From assembly GCA_001630475.1 (NCBI GenBank), contig KV419395.1, positions 248,001-312,000 on the forward strand: a stretch of DNA of 64,000 bases, in the 5' to 3' direction. Both the position numbers and the translations under genes were made by a program. Numbering within the stretch: position 1 is the stretch's first letter; the number at the start of each line of letters is the position of its first letter. Below, in pieces: positions 35,737 to 48,794 of this stretch. The stretch comes from Sistotremastrum niveocremeum HHB9708 (Eukaryota; Basidiomycota; Agaricomycetes; Sistotremastrales; Sistotremastraceae). The notes beneath the pieces were generated by a model. It was not told where the DNA came from. It saw only the letters and a list, made by a program, of their open reading frames with translations, and did not search any database.

Positions 35737-36166
35737 GTTAGTGTGGGTGGTGATGGGTAGATTGGAGATGGATATGGGGCTCGCTTTCGATAAGCAGTGG
35801 ATGCATTTGAGTCTATATATCACTTTTTGGAGGCACGCGGCGATGGGTACACCGAAGAAGTTACCGGTGAGCTCACGGACCCTTGCGCTGTTGCCGGTGA
35901 ATCGCCTAAGGTCCTTTAGGAGAAGAAGCCACGATATCCATCAATTGGGCAATCCGAGTGTTATTGCGAGGTCTTGTACACAGCATTTTGAACAAGAGCA
36001 CAGCCCCTGGCAACGAAAGAGACAAGAATATTCAGGGAACGAGGACAAGGCGCAGTCCAAGCGATCGAGCGGAAGCAAAGGGAAAAAGGAGTCAAGGACC
36101 CGAAGTCGGGGATAGCGGACCTGCTTCAGTGACATTTTTCCGTCTCGTGCGTCGCCGCAGACGTTA
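35737..36166. promoter_or_regulatory. Divergent promoter region of membrane protein and P5B ATPase
   Basis: 430 bp between opposite start codons. Purine-rich near 36000-36110. No clear TATA box or known operator. Confidence 0.35.
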
Positions 36167-39100
36167 ATGAGTTCACCGCCAGAGCCATCATATTCTGGCC
36201 ATGATTACACCGAAGGGGCTTCTCCTAGTGACCTAGAATTTGTCCTCAGTCAGACTCGGAAACATACTCGACGAGACTCCCAAGTTGGCTCAATCTACGG
36301 CGACATAGGCAACGACCAGCGTGACTCAGGTGCTGTCTTCGACGGGCCAGGGTACGTCGCTGTCCCGAGCTCTGTGAGCAGCATGCATCATGAGCGGCCT
36401 ATCTCTGTTCGGATGGGGAGATTGAGCATGGATGGGAGGCGAATGAGTCGCGATAGTCAGGCGAGCAGGTTTGGCTCGCTCGGCGATGGCGCTGTTCAAA
36501 GGTCTTCGTCGCCGGACGAGAACGCTCTTATAACCGATAATGAAGACCAGGAGGAGGAGCCCATACGGTCACGACCTAGGCCATTTGCAGGACGGAGGAC
36601 CTCATCGTCGCAACCTCCTCAGGCCGGTTCCGTCTTTGGAAATATAGCGAGTTTCTTCGGTCAGACGAGTACCGCCAAATCTCCCAGTCGAAGGACTTCC
36701 TTCTCACGTCGGTCGAGTGCTGGTAGTCGACGATCTTCTAGACGGTCAGGATCCCGCTCAGGTCATGTCACGGAGGATGAAGATTACGATTCTGAAGAAG
36801 ACCGGTGGGGATATGCGTCCGAGGAGGAGGAGGAACAACAATCCATATATTCCATCTCGCAGCACAATCACAGCGACAGTGATATTGGTTCCTTCTCCTC
36901 TAGCAGACCCGTCTCGCCAAGCGGCAGGCTGCCAGGTCTACCCAACAACGCAGTCTTTGGAGAATCGCGCATCGAGATAGGTGAATTTTTCGAAGACGAT
37001 CTACCTCTCCCACCTCCTGGGCGTCCTAGTCGACAATCTGTCTATCTTGTTGATGAAGACAACACTGTCCGTTTTGTTGGTTTCGAGGTCTCCCCTCAAC
37101 GTCGGACGATGTGGCTCCTTGCCAGCATATGTACCTTTGGCGGGTTAGCTCTTGCCGGCCAATGGTTTCCGAAATTGTGGCTTCGCTGGGTGGCACATGA
37201 AAAGGCGTTTGTAGACATTGAGAATGGGTTTGTCGTGTTGGAGGTATGTGTTCTATCGAGCTTGCCTTCTTTACTTTACCTGTGTCTCCAGACATCCTCC
37301 AAGGAAATTGTGCTCTTTCCAATCCAAGAACTCCAATATCCGTATACACTAGAATCCGTGTTCCCGCCGTCTTTCGAGAACGCTCGGGCTTCCGGAACTG
37401 TCACACCGTCCTCGAGTGCCAAAAATGTCAATAGCGCCCATGAGAATGGGACCTCAAAATCAACGCCGATTACAACTCTCAAATACATAGACTATCGTTA
37501 TGCTCGCTTTGTTCTAGATCCTAGATCCGGTGTCTTTGGCATGCTCAAGTCCGTGTCCATTTTCCACTGAGACACTACTTTGTTCATCCAGCTCCTAGAG
37601 ATTGGAGAGACCCTGCTTGGAATGCCATCGCGAACGTTCGGCCAGGCCTAGTGGAGACGGTCCGTGAACAGAGGAGTATACTTTTTGGTCCCAACGTGAT
37701 TGAAATCGAGGGAAAGTCAATCACCCGCCTTTTGATCGACGAAGTGCGTAACTGTGATCGACGACGAATCCTCGGGCTCATGCAGAATATAGATCATTCA
37801 CCCGTTCTACGTATTTCAAATTGCTAGTATCATCCTTTGGTCGCTTGATGATTACTATTATTATGCATTCTGTATTGGGTTGATCTCGGCGTTTAGCATT
37901 GGGTCAACTCTCCTCGAAACCCGCAAGGTATGTTGTCTTCTCCTACTTATCCTTACTCGATATTAATGGAAAGCAGACGATCAGAAGAATGCGCGAGATG
38001 TCTAGGTTCTCATGCTCTGTCGGAGTACTGGTGGATAATAAATGTGGGGTTAATTTATTCAGCATTCATATTCACATGCTCAGTCTACCTCAGGGGAAGT
38101 TCGAGACTCGACATCACTCATTCCTGGAGATATCATCAACCTCGTTGATCCCCAACTGACATTCGTCCCCGCTGATACAATGGTTCTATCCGGCGACGCT
38201 ATCGTTAACGAGAGCATGTTGACCGGGGAAAGTGTGCCAGTTGCAAAGACGCCAATCAAGGACGAGGACCTTCAGCGATGGCGAGATGTCAAAGATGCCG
38301 CCGCCGAATCTGCTAAAGGAATTTTATACACTGGAACTCGGATCATTCGTATTAGGAAAGATGGAGATCGGGATGCCGTTGGCGTCGTGATTCGGACTGG
38401 ATTCAATACTACCAAAGGCGCGCTTGTCAGATCTATGCTCTTTCCGAAGGCTATCGGATTCAAGTTTTATCGCGATTCGATGAGGTTCATTGCTGTTCTG
38501 GCTTGCATTGCCGGTGTCGGGTTTCTTGCTAGCGCTTTCCAATTCGTTCGGCTTCATGTAAGCTCGCTCATTTATATATGCATTGAAATAGCTCACATTT
38601 CTTTAGATTCCGGCTGAGACGATTCTTTTGCGAGCACTTGATCTAATCACTGTCGTGGTTCCACCGGCGCTTCCTGCTACATTGTCCATCGGCACCAGCT
38701 TCGCCATCAGCCGTCTCCGCAAAGCAGCAATATTCTGCATCTCGCCTAATCGAGTCAACGTAGCAGGCAAGATCAACGTAGTATGCTTCGACAAAACAGG
38801 TACATTGACGGAAGATGGTCTCGATATCCTAGGCGTCCGAGCGCTCGAGCGTACAGGCGAACAATTCGGCGAACTGATTTCAGACGTCCACGATCTCCCA
38901 CTTTCGAATCAGAAAGAGAGCTTCTTATATGCTCTTGCTACTTGTCATTCATTGAAGATTGTTGATGGAGAGATCATCGGCGATCCGCTGGATGTGAGGA
39001 TGTTTGACTTCACGGGATGGATGCTCGAAGAGGGGACTGTTGGCGGTGCTGCAATTAAGAAGATGAAACCCGGAGCTGAAAGGCCAGCGGGATTGGTCTT

Positions 39101-41396
39101 AACGGTTGTTCGGCCTCCAGGGAGTGCGAGATTCCGCGTCGAGGACGCACTCAAAGCTGGTACCAAGGTCAGTCTGTATCTTGATCAATCTAGACTCTTA
39201 CTTAATCATACGAGAACAGCACGCGCATTTCCTTGAATTGGGCGTGATCAGAGCGTTCGAGTTCGTTTCTGCGCTAAGGAGGATGAGCGTCATCGTCAAA
39301 CGCTTGAAGAGTTCTAGCATGGAGATATACGTCAAAGGTGCACCGGAAGTCATGCCAGAAATCTGCGAGAAGGATTCCTGTAAGTCCCATCTTCTGGAAA
39401 TGTGTAAAACGATTCACCTTGGATCTAGTCCCTCAGGATTATGACGATCTCTTGTCTTATTATACAAAGAGAGGTTACCGAGTCATAGCTATTGCTGGAA
39501 AGTCTATCGAAGGCCTCTCTTGGCTAAAGGCACAGAGACTCAAACGGTTGAATTTTTAGTTCACCTTTTTTTTCGGATGCTGACCATACAATTTAGCGAG
39601 CAAGCTGAATCCGGACTTCGGTTCTTGGGATTGATTATTTTTGAGAACAAAATCAAACCTGGAACACCGCCTGCGATTCAGACCCTTCGTAGTGCCCATT
39701 TAGCGTGCCGGATGGTCACAGGAGACAATCCCCAGACAGCCGTTAGTGTTGCTAGAGAATGCGGGATGATTAATCAAGCGGCCCACGTATTCTACCCTAC
39801 GTTTGTGCAAGGTGAGAATATTTACAGAAGACGACGAATTTACTGACCTGTTTTAGGAGGCTCTCGGGATCCTAACGCAAGATTACAATGGACTAGTCTA
39901 GATGATGACACGTTCAAGCTGGACGACTATACGCTCAAGCCATCGACGGTGCCATCAAATTACAACGTTGAAAACGAAGAAATCACTAGTCAAGATTACG
40001 CACTTGTTTTGACTGGGGATGTTTTCCGCTGGATGATCAACCATGCCCCTCTAGAAACGTTACACCGGGTATATACCTCCGAATTATATACTACTTATGA
40101 CGAGTCTTATTTTTTCGTGCAGATGCTTGTCAAAGCCCAGATTTTTGCCAGAATGTCTCCGGATGAGAAGCATGAACTCGTAGAAAGACTTCAATCTTTG
40201 GGATACACTGTAGCATTCTGTGGAGACGGCGCCAATGACTGTGGCGCCCTAAAGGCTGCAGATGTTGGCATTTCACTTTCAGAGGCTGAGGCTTCAGTCG
40301 CAGCACCCTTCACCAGCAACATTCCTGACATCGGTTGCGTAATTCAAGTTATAAAGGAGGGAAGAGCTGCCCTCGTCACCAGCTTCAGCTGTTTCAAGTA
40401 TATGTGAGCGCTTTCTCTGTGGCAACGAACACAGCTGATCTTAGTCCAATAGGGCCTTATATTCTTTAATTCAGTTCACGACGTAGGCTTCTTCTTTCCT
40501 TGCCAACTGCTCGTTAATGTTCACACATTGGACAGTATCACGCTACTTTATTCTTTTGCTTCTTCACTTGGCGACTTCCAGGTACGTCAACCAGATTGAT
40601 TGATCGTTGGACACATATTGAGTCGTCGATCAGTTCCTCTACATAGATCTCTTTATCATTATTCCAATTGCCGTCAGTAGTGAGTTAACCTCTCAATCAT
40701 CTTGTGAAACCGCTGATCATGAGCGGGAACCTAGTGGGACGGACGTTACCCTTCGAAAAATTGCACCCGAAGAGACCGACGGCCAACTTGGTCTCCAAGA
40801 AGGTTTTGGCTAGCATCATCGGTCAGATCTTAATCACAAGCGCCATACAATTCTGGGTGTTCTTTTGGGTCCGCGCCCAGAGCTGGTATACGCCGCCCCC
40901 TGATCCCGATCCGGTCGAAGACAAGCTCGAGTCTCTAAACTTCGAGAACACGACCCTATTCTTGATCTCGTCGTTCCAGTATATTTTAGTCGCTGCCGTG
41001 TTCTCGATTGGACCTCCGTATAGACGGCCGATGTGGACCAACGGTAAGTGATCGAAACTCAAAACGGATCACATGCCTAAAATTACTTCAGTCCCATTGA
41101 TGCTTTCAATTATTGTCCTGGCCACGTTCAGCACCATCGTGCTTTTGGCACCTCCCCAGGTCGCCGTTCTGTTGCTGGACATCATGCCTCTTCCGCGAGA
41201 CGCGAAGCTGGCATTGCTCGGCATCTCAGCCCTGAACGTCGTGGCATCTCTGGCATTCGAACGATGGTTGCAAGGGCTATTTGCTAAACTATTGGGATTC
41301 CTCTCGAAGTTGCGGGGTGGCTCCACTCGACGGCGGACGAATGAAGGCAAAATGTACAAGGCCGTAGAACATGGGCTGATGCGAGGTGGTAATTGA
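36167..41396 (+). CDS. YPK9: P5B-type ATPase (Ypk9/ATP13A2 family)
   Basis: A long Ser/Arg-rich cytosolic N-terminus ([20 protein letters not shown] onward, about 290 residues) leads to the P5 N-domain [20 protein letters not shown]. The actuator loop has [15 protein letters not shown]. The membrane motif [20 protein letters not shown] carries the PPALP signature of P5B pumps (P5A has PPELP). The phosphorylation site is [37 protein letters not shown] and [20 protein letters not shown] form the hinge. Several C-terminal membrane spans follow, ending [20 protein letters not shown]. Introns of about 50 nt cut it into roughly 15 exons. The first, near 37243-37290, is 48 nt and in frame, so it is easily missed. 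Family role: lysosomal/vacuolar polyamine export and heavy-metal tolerance. Confidence 0.9.
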
Positions 41397-41788
41397 TAAT
41401 CAAGGAGTAGACTTGATCAATGTACATTATTTTGAGACGACTTGGGCGAGGCCGCGATGATGGCCGTGAAGAATCGGAGTCGTGGCCGTGTCCCAGGCGA
41501 CGCCGGCAACGCTTTGTGGCAAATGTGTCGGAGTTCGAATTGGTTGCCTGCTTCAGACTCGGCTGCAACGAACATCGTTAACAGACAACTCCTTAGATCG
41601 TTCCGCTGCTGGTGGCTTTTCACTTCCGTTTCCGTTCCTTCTCATCTCTTCTCCCTGCTCAGTCAGGTTTTCTTTCTATTTTTTGAGGGCTAGTCCCCGT
41701 CCTTTCATTTGATCAGTACTTCAGCGAAAGGAGGAGCAGGCCTCCGCTCACCAGCTCTCGCTCTGGCTCATACTCAATCGACGCAATT
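41397..41788. other. Spacer and leader of the surface-sensor gene
   Basis: 392 bp holding the ATPase 3' UTR and the pyrimidine-rich upstream region of the next gene (41620-41700). No gene seen. Confidence 0.4.
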
Positions 41789-43020
41789 ATGCACATATTA
41801 CACCTCTCTCGAATTCTCACCCTACTCATCGCCCTCTCACTTGGATATGCGGCGCCTGTCGTCTCACCGGTCTACTCACAATTTCGACGGCAAACCAACA
41901 ACGGAGACCTCACAGGGCCTGCATCATTTACGACAGTAAATACGATCCAGACCGCTGTTGGAATCATCACCCAGACCTGTCAAGTCACGTTAACGCCTGT
42001 TACCGGAAACAATGGACAGGCACTTGTACAGGAGCAGAGGCAATGCACCCAGTCCGTTGCACCGCTGGGGAGCAGCAACAGTGTTATTGGTGGCACGGGG
42101 GATAACGGAGGAGTTGTCGGGGGATCAACGTCTTCTGATTCTATTTCATCTACATCGACGGACACCACCGGTCAAAGCAGCTCGACGTCTCCAGCACCCA
42201 CTGATTCCACTACTGTCAGCACAACCGACAGTGCTTCACCCACCGATTCCACTTCCTTATCTGCCACGACTACTACAGATATCCCAACATCCACTACCGA
42301 CGCTGGTACGGCAACTTCTACAGATTCTAGCACTCCCACTACTTCGGACACTGCTTCTGTCGCGAGCACATCAACAGATACCTCCCAAGCAACGGCTACT
42401 CCCGGAGCTAACAATGCTGGAAGTACTTCTGCGTTGGCTTCTAGTGATACAACAGTCCCCACATCCCTTGTAAGTAACTCGACGTAATTTGATTTATTCA
42501 TTGTTGAAGCCACATTGTAGACCTCGGCTTCTTCGAGCGCAACTACCACTACGGATAGCTCGAGCTCAACAGCGACGAGTGCTACGGATAGCTCAGGCTC
42601 ACAGTCTACTTCCTCGCCTACGTCTACATCCTCTGGCACCGCATCTTCGACCGACACGTCGAGTGATGCTGCCAGTACGGGAACGGCTGCCGCAGAGCAA
42701 GCGAGCACAAGTCCTGCTGCGGCATTCCAGATACCGGGAAAGAAGCTACAGGTTCTACCTATCGGATTAGGAGTATTCGCAGGCATATCTGTTATTGCCC
42801 TCATTGTGGTTGGATTGGTGACCTACGAACGCACTAAATACCGGAAGGTGCGGCTTCTCAGCTTGAATCCAGCTTCCTTCAACTAAATCATTATTTTCAG
42901 AAATTCCGACAGCAGAGGCTGGCAGAAACTGGTGGTGGAGCAGGCTATGGAGGCATGTCGTGAGTTCTTCTGCATTTGATCTATGATCGTATCATAATCG
43001 CGTTGCACAGGGGGCCGTGA
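41789..43020 (+). CDS. Ser/Thr-rich single-pass surface protein (Mid2/Wsc-like)
   Basis: Exons 41789-42469, 42521-42847, 42901-42959 and probably 43011-43020. The signal peptide MHILHLSRILTLLIALSLGY then AAPVV is followed by RRQTNNGDLTGP, where RRQ suggests a Kex2-type site. A short folded part contains two cysteines (TQTCQVTLTPVTG, EQRQCTQSVA). About 200 Ser/Thr-rich residues suited to O-mannosylation come next. One membrane span (LPIGLGVFAGISVIALIVVG) and a basic cytosolic tail (YERTKYRKKFRQQRLAETGG) close it. The layout matches yeast Mid2/Wsc cell-wall stress sensors, though no WSC cysteine domain is present. If the last intron is retained, translation stops at 42963 after GGMS. Confidence 0.75.
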
Positions 43021-43279
43021 TTAATTCGATGTTGTGTTCAATATCTGCTAGATGTACCTATATCCGGGAAATTATGTCTTTGCGTTCTATTCCATCCTTA
43101 CATTTTCCGGAGTTGCATGTAATATTGCCACGCATTGCTGTACCTTCAACATTTCTGTCAGTAGAGTTAACGGTAGTTGCTAGGGCGCCGTGTCCGGGCC
43201 GGAGATACTCATCACTTGGAAGCGCTGTTTATATTTATTGATATTATTGACTCCCAGACTGAGCACTGGACTGAGCATC

Positions 43280-44704
43280 ATGATCCCGCTGACACCAGTG
43301 AACTCCCTCACTATAAACATTCTCGTGGATAATTGCATCGAATGGTATCGAAAGCCTTCTACATCTCAGGCGTCGACGACTATATCAGATGCACAGGATG
43401 ACGAAGCTTCCTCCAGGATTTTCTCATGAGATCAGACAGCAACTTGGAGACACCCCGCCCATTGGTGAGGAAACAGGCGTACCCATCGTGGATCTTGAGC
43501 ACTACTGCTGCGGTGCACATGGCTTCTCTGCTCTGATAGTGAGCAAACCAACTTTTCAGAACATGCCTTAATTTACCTCTCGACGTGTCATTGAAACCGC
43601 GCGCCCGTAGACCACCGAGGTCGAAGGTCAGGGTTCTCAAACTATCTTGTTCGACACTGGGCCCGACTCGAAGACTATAATTCGCAATATTGAGGCTCTG
43701 AAAGTCCCCGTTCATTCTATCGAAAGGGTCGTGATCAGTCACTGGCACGCCGATCACACCGGCGGCCTGCTCTCTTTCTTGGATTATCGAGGATCGAGGA
43801 CATCGAATTCTCCTGATATGCCTATTTCGATCGACCTTCACCCTGACAGACCTGTTGCGAGAGGAATTGCGCCGCCGCCTAGCTACGACAACGTCATTGG
43901 GAGACTCCCTGCTGACCCTACGTTTGGAGCCATTGAGAAGAGCCTCACGAGAGAACGCACCGCTGACGTCCGAGGCCGCATTGAATTGCATTCAGAAGGC
44001 CATGTTATCGCTAACAAAACGGCGTATGTCAGTGGATTGATACCGAGGGTGAGCGATTTTGAGGGGGGCCTTCTCGGCAGCGTGCGGTGGACGGAGACAG
44101 CAGACGGTGCATGGAAATGGATCGCTGAAGAAGTGCGCCCAAGTCCATCGCTTACTAGACAACATCCCTGAATTTCTACGTTTTCTCTCAGCACATCCTC
44201 GACGAACGCTATGTGGCAGTAGACGTCATCGGCAAAGGGCTAATCCTTTTTAGCGCGTTCGTTTGACCTCCGTCTAATATCATCTCACATATTTGGACTT
44301 ACCACTTAACACTCTTTCCTCGACAGCTGCTCGCACGCCGGGATTTGCAATGTTGTCCGCGATGCTGTCGAAAATTTTAAGCGACCCATTCACATGGTAT
44401 TCCTTTCAGTACATTTTTCTAAATATAGTATGCATTCAACGAACTTGTCCAGATCGTCGGCGGTCTGCACCTTGCAGGACCTGAGCTGGCTTCCCGTATT
44501 CCGAAGACAGTTCAGTTTCTTACTGAATCACTTCGACCAGCGCCAGTCTATGTTCTTCCCATGCATTGTTCCGGCTTTGCGGTCAAGATAGCTCTGGAAC
44601 ATGCGTTAGGGGAAGGTTGTGTTCCTGCAGGAGTAGGCACAAAGATCGTCGTTCAGGGCGATGCCTTAGCAGAAACGAAAATATTTGAACCGTCTATCTT
44701 GTAA
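43280..44704 (+). CDS. Metallo-beta-lactamase fold hydrolase
   Basis: The first exon (43280-43344) ends inside NILVDNCIEW, and the next continues MTKLPPGFSHEIRQQLG. After another intron comes TTEVEGQGSQTILFDTGPDS, then the metal-binding motif ISHWHADHTGG (HxHxDH). GLILFSACSHAGICNVVRDA carries a further histidine ligand, IHMIVGGLHLAGPELASRIP another, and YVLPMHCSGFAVKIALEHAL the last. The end is LAETKIFEPSIL. This arrangement fits the branch annotated as dihydropterin/RFA-P synthase-like or ArsR-linked MBL proteins, with DxGP and LHL motifs. Substrate unknown. No signal peptide, so probably cytosolic. Confidence 0.85.
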
Positions 44705-45315
44705 AGCTGAACGTAGAGGTTTCGATTGCTGAGACAAAAACAACGATATACAATGTACCACACTCTTGGACCGAAACAATGTAACCCTTACACTGTCTCG
44801 TATGACTATTCTACACATGAACTGGACACAGTACTCTGTCATCACGAACGTGAGGCTTATTCACCGTCAGCCACACATTCAACTGCGGGTTCTTCGGGAT
44901 AACCATGTCCCAAGATTTCATCCCATAAATGCTAAACGGCCAATTACCTCGAAATGGTAATCTGAATAGACTTGAACTGGCTTCCGATCGTGGCGGTCAA
45001 TTGGTCGGGGTGGGAGTCGTTCTGTGATGCCCTGAGGTCACCACAGCACGGTATAATCTCGCGGTTATGAGGAAGGCCAGATGTATAGATTCTTCTTCGA
45101 CTATGCGGGGTGACCAAACCCGGCGTCATTCAACCCTTTCCATACGATGGTAAGCAGGGCTAATATATAACTGCGGCGTACTATCCCTGAAGGTCTCGTT
45201 ATGTAGGAGATCGGGCATCTGCGCTTCGCGGTTCCTTCAGGGTGTCCCGACGGAGACGGGAAGACTCAACCAGTCAATCTAAGAGTCAATCGGTTAGTGC
45301 GAACCCGTTAGATGA
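44705..45315. other. Convergent spacer with a hairpin
   Basis: No gene recognised. Perfect 9 bp arms CCCTGAAGG (45185-45193) and CCTTCAGGG (45234-45242) could fold over a 40 nt loop. It may be a 3' end structure. Confidence 0.4.
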
Positions 45316-48300
45316 TCATGATCCAGGGAGGTTAGTGCTGTGAGCTTTGTGTTCCTTTTGTATTCTTTTCATCTCGTGCATGAATGCGCTGATCCCGCCG
45401 GATGTTTCGCCTAGCAGCTTCTTGACTTCTGCAGAGGGATATTTCCCATTTGGGCCAAATTGATCAAGTAATTCTGGTAAAATGATCAGAGATGTATCGT
45501 CTTGGTTCATGCTGAGAAGTGAGCTAACCTAGCGTGATTTTGCAGTCGGAGGCCCAGGATGTTTTTCGACCACAAGCACTCAACACGGCAGCCTATAAAG
45601 CTCACTTAGAATTCCACCCCAAAAGTCGACGACGGGCAGTGAAGCTAACCTTGGTAATCTTGGAAGGTCTCTTTCCTTTGATTGCTTTGATCTCCGGTTC
45701 GTTCAGAGGCACACTTTGGCCGGCAAATTCTTTGACCATTGCATCGAAGAATCTGAGACATTCTACGGCCTGCTCATTCGTCTTGATAAATCCTTTCATC
45801 CTCTGAAAGGTTGCGAAGAACGGGTATCTTTGTGCAATGATCCGCCGCACGTATAGCCCAACCTGCACTGTGGCATCGCCTTTATCATCTAGCGTCGTTC
45901 CCGACTTCCCTGATGCTTCGCTCGTCACTTGAACTTGAGGTTGAACAGGCATGCTCTTGGAAAGTCCGGGCTCTTCGTCGACCAGTATAGGCTCGCAGCT
46001 CTCATTCCTTGCAGGTAATTGGCAAGGAGCATCACTTTTTATCGTCAATGGCATTTGTGGTGGCGATCTATCCGAGTGGTCGGAAGTGGTCGGGCCACTT
46101 GAACCGACAGTTATGTTTTCGGATCCGGTAGGCAACTATGAACATGATCAACGAGAAGGCAAATTTAACGGATAGGAATGGTCTCACAGGTTCGATGATG
46201 ATGTTCAATCGTTTGGAAGCAGGAACTTCGACGGTATCACCTTCAGGGCATTCCGTGACCTCGTTCTTTCTGATAAGTAAAATAGCCTGTCGAAATATTT
46301 CGCCGGTTTCAGGATCTGGAATTTCGCAGAACAACCGACCAGAGCCTAGATATCGTCAGAATTGGCCGCCCGACAACATCGATCGAGTGCCTACCAATGA
46401 CCTTGGATGGCGTATTCTGGATTGCAGATGTGAGGCTTCGGGTCGAAACCTCGAGCGGGTCCTCATCGTCGACCTTCGGCAAAGTGGGCAGCGTTGTCTT
46501 CAACCTCACTGGAGGCAAGTCCGATTGACGTTTGTCTCGCAGTATAACTACCAATTTGACAGACAGCCCCTGATGGACTTCCACTGACAACAAGGGCGGT
46601 TGATTCTGAGTGCTCGATACCATTGGATATTCACTCCGTGGTCCGGTCTCAGGTTCACAATGCACCACGCTCTCATATTTATTGGGCTCGTTTTCCTGCA
46701 AAGGAGGCGCTCGCTTTGTCGACTTGGCCGCAACCCGTTGCTCTTTCAATGCATCAGCTTGCATAGTAGATAGATGCCGATACGTGTTGGCATCCGAGAA
46801 CTCTGCCAGAGATCGGCGTGAGACGCTGTCGAGGGGAGATGATACATCTCCGAGCTGAAGATCATGCTTCGAGTGATGAGGCAGAGTGACCTGCAAAGAC
46901 GATGGGAGTGCCGTTTTCCGTCTCTCAGAGCATCTGGGCCCCAAGGTTCGATCGGATGAAACACAGTCGCTCATAGCTTCGGAATGCGAGGGTGTTGGCA
47001 CAGGGCTCGTTTTCCTGCTTGAATCCTGCAGCTCCTCTTGGTCGGCAGCTCCCCTCTGCGGATTTGATGGATGCGTCGCCTCGAGTGCTTCTGGAGAAAC
47101 TGGCTCAAGAATCTTCGAAGTGGTTGCTGGGTTCGTCTGCGGGTCCACGGGGTGCCCGGAAAGCTCCATGGAATCAGCTGCACCAGCCGATATGATCTCG
47201 TTAATCCTATCGTAAGTATCCTGCGCCTCGAAGGATTTTGTAATGAGTGACGCCATGGTTGCCTCCGCCTTCTCAGCCTCTCTAGTCGGGTAATAACGCG
47301 GTGGGCCGTCGGACCTCACGCGACCAGCCTTTGGAAGCGACCTAGGCCACTGAGGACAGACCAAGGATAAGGGTACATTGGGCATTCTCTTTTCAGGATC
47401 ATCGGGCGTCGTAGGAATATCATCCTTCGGCGGGTCGGGGGGAGGCATTGGGGATATAAGAACATTCTCGTCATTCTCGTCATCCCTTTCATCCCTTCTG
47501 GTCGCATTCGATATCATCGAACGATCATCATCGGGAGGAAACGATGAATATGAGGCATCGCTGTCCTCAGAATCGCTCTCCGAGGCTTCGGTGTCATACT
47601 CCTCGTGAGATTCACCGTTGCCGCTGAGGGCCGGTGCAGATCCGTGTAATGAGTTTGCCAAAGCCCTTTCTTCGTTGAGGGTTATCAACGCATGAAGTTC
47701 TGATTCGCTAATAGATGTTCTCTCATGTGATTCTGCGTGTCCGGCATGGCGAAGACCTTGGGTCGATCGACGGTCTTTGCTGTCTGAATATGAGGCATTC
47801 GAGGGCTTATGTCGACGACGGCGCCGCGTACGCTGCTTTCCTCCGAATATATGATGGGCATAATCAGAGTTGATGAGCTTCGAAGCCTCTATTGAAATTT
47901 CACGGGACGCTGGAGCCGGGGTTGGTCGAGATTGGCTCGTGTTCATCGATGATGATGAACGACCAAGCGGGACCGAGCTCCAATCGACCGCTGGTTTCTT
48001 GATAAAAATGGAGGGTTGTACATTTGTGCCGACGCTCGGAGAGGAGAAAGTTGTGGGCCTCAAAGTGGAGGGTACACCAAGTCCAGAGGGGAATCGTTTC
48101 TAATAGCACGTGCAGATCATCGAAATTAGGAATGGAGCAATGGATGATTTCAGGAATCGGGACACGACAAGTCTATAACAAGTATAACTTACCTTCACGA
48201 CCCTAGCTTCAGTCTCTCTATCTTCCTCATCTTCGTCGAAATCTGACCTAAGATCGGAAGTACATCTCAGACAGTCAGACTGCATCAAGGGACGGCCATT

Positions 48301-48376
48301 TCACATACGAAAGACATTCTGGACGCTTTGGAGTTCCTTCTCCGCGCTTTCGTTTCAATGCAAGCTCTTCCAGCAT
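45316..48376 (-). CDS. Large disordered nuclear-looking protein, unknown
   Basis: I place the start at 48376: MLEELALKRKRGEGTPKRPE then CLSSDFDEDEEDRETEARVV, spliced over two short introns into KKRFPSGLGVPSTLRPTTFS. The first part has basic nuclear-type signals (KRKRGEGTPKRP, RTRRRRRHK) and acidic runs (EASESDSEDSD). The centre is disordered. Toward the C-terminus are folded-looking parts: LLSVEVHQGLSVKLVVILRD, RLFCEIPDPETGEIFRQAIL, VGLYVRRIIAQRYPFFATFQ, AVECLRFFDAMVKEFAGQSV and a last exon SLIILPELLDQFGPNGKYPS with an end at STNLPGS. No domain recognised. A chromatin or kinetochore role is conceivable from composition only. Confidence 0.65.
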
Positions 48377-48794
48377 CCAAAGGAAATGGAATCAATATCG
48401 CGTTCGACTCACACACAGGATTTGGTCAGAAGTGAGATAGTCGTGTGGCACAGTGGCAGTTGAGTTCCGGAGAGCTTCACAGTATCATCAACAGGCAACT
48501 ATGAGACTGTCCGACGTGTGTCTCGCGTGAATGCCCGTGATAGATGACCCAAACGAACTTTCAACTGAGGTTGCCAGAGGTGCCGGAGGCAGTGGTTCAA
48601 CAGTGCCGTTACTACGGCGATAGCGGAATCAAAAGTATAAGGTTGCCGTTCGGAAGTTTTGATCCCATTTGGTACATGTGGTTCTCATTTGGTATTTCAG
48701 TTTCAAACTACAGTTTGGTACTATAAATTACTAAGTATTTCTACAACCGTGTATAGCCCTCGTCCGATGTACAATTGATAGTGACAGTATTATA
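48377..48794. other. Intergenic spacer
   Basis: 418 bp upstream of the large nuclear-looking protein gene and downstream of the hydrolase gene. AT-rich near 48660-48800. No gene seen. Confidence 0.4.

Noticed and set aside
42172-42804. 210-codon antisense frame across the Ser/Thr-rich surface protein
   Set aside because: Its Val/Glu/Ala/Ser-only composition is what the reverse of Ser/Thr codons gives. No independent support.
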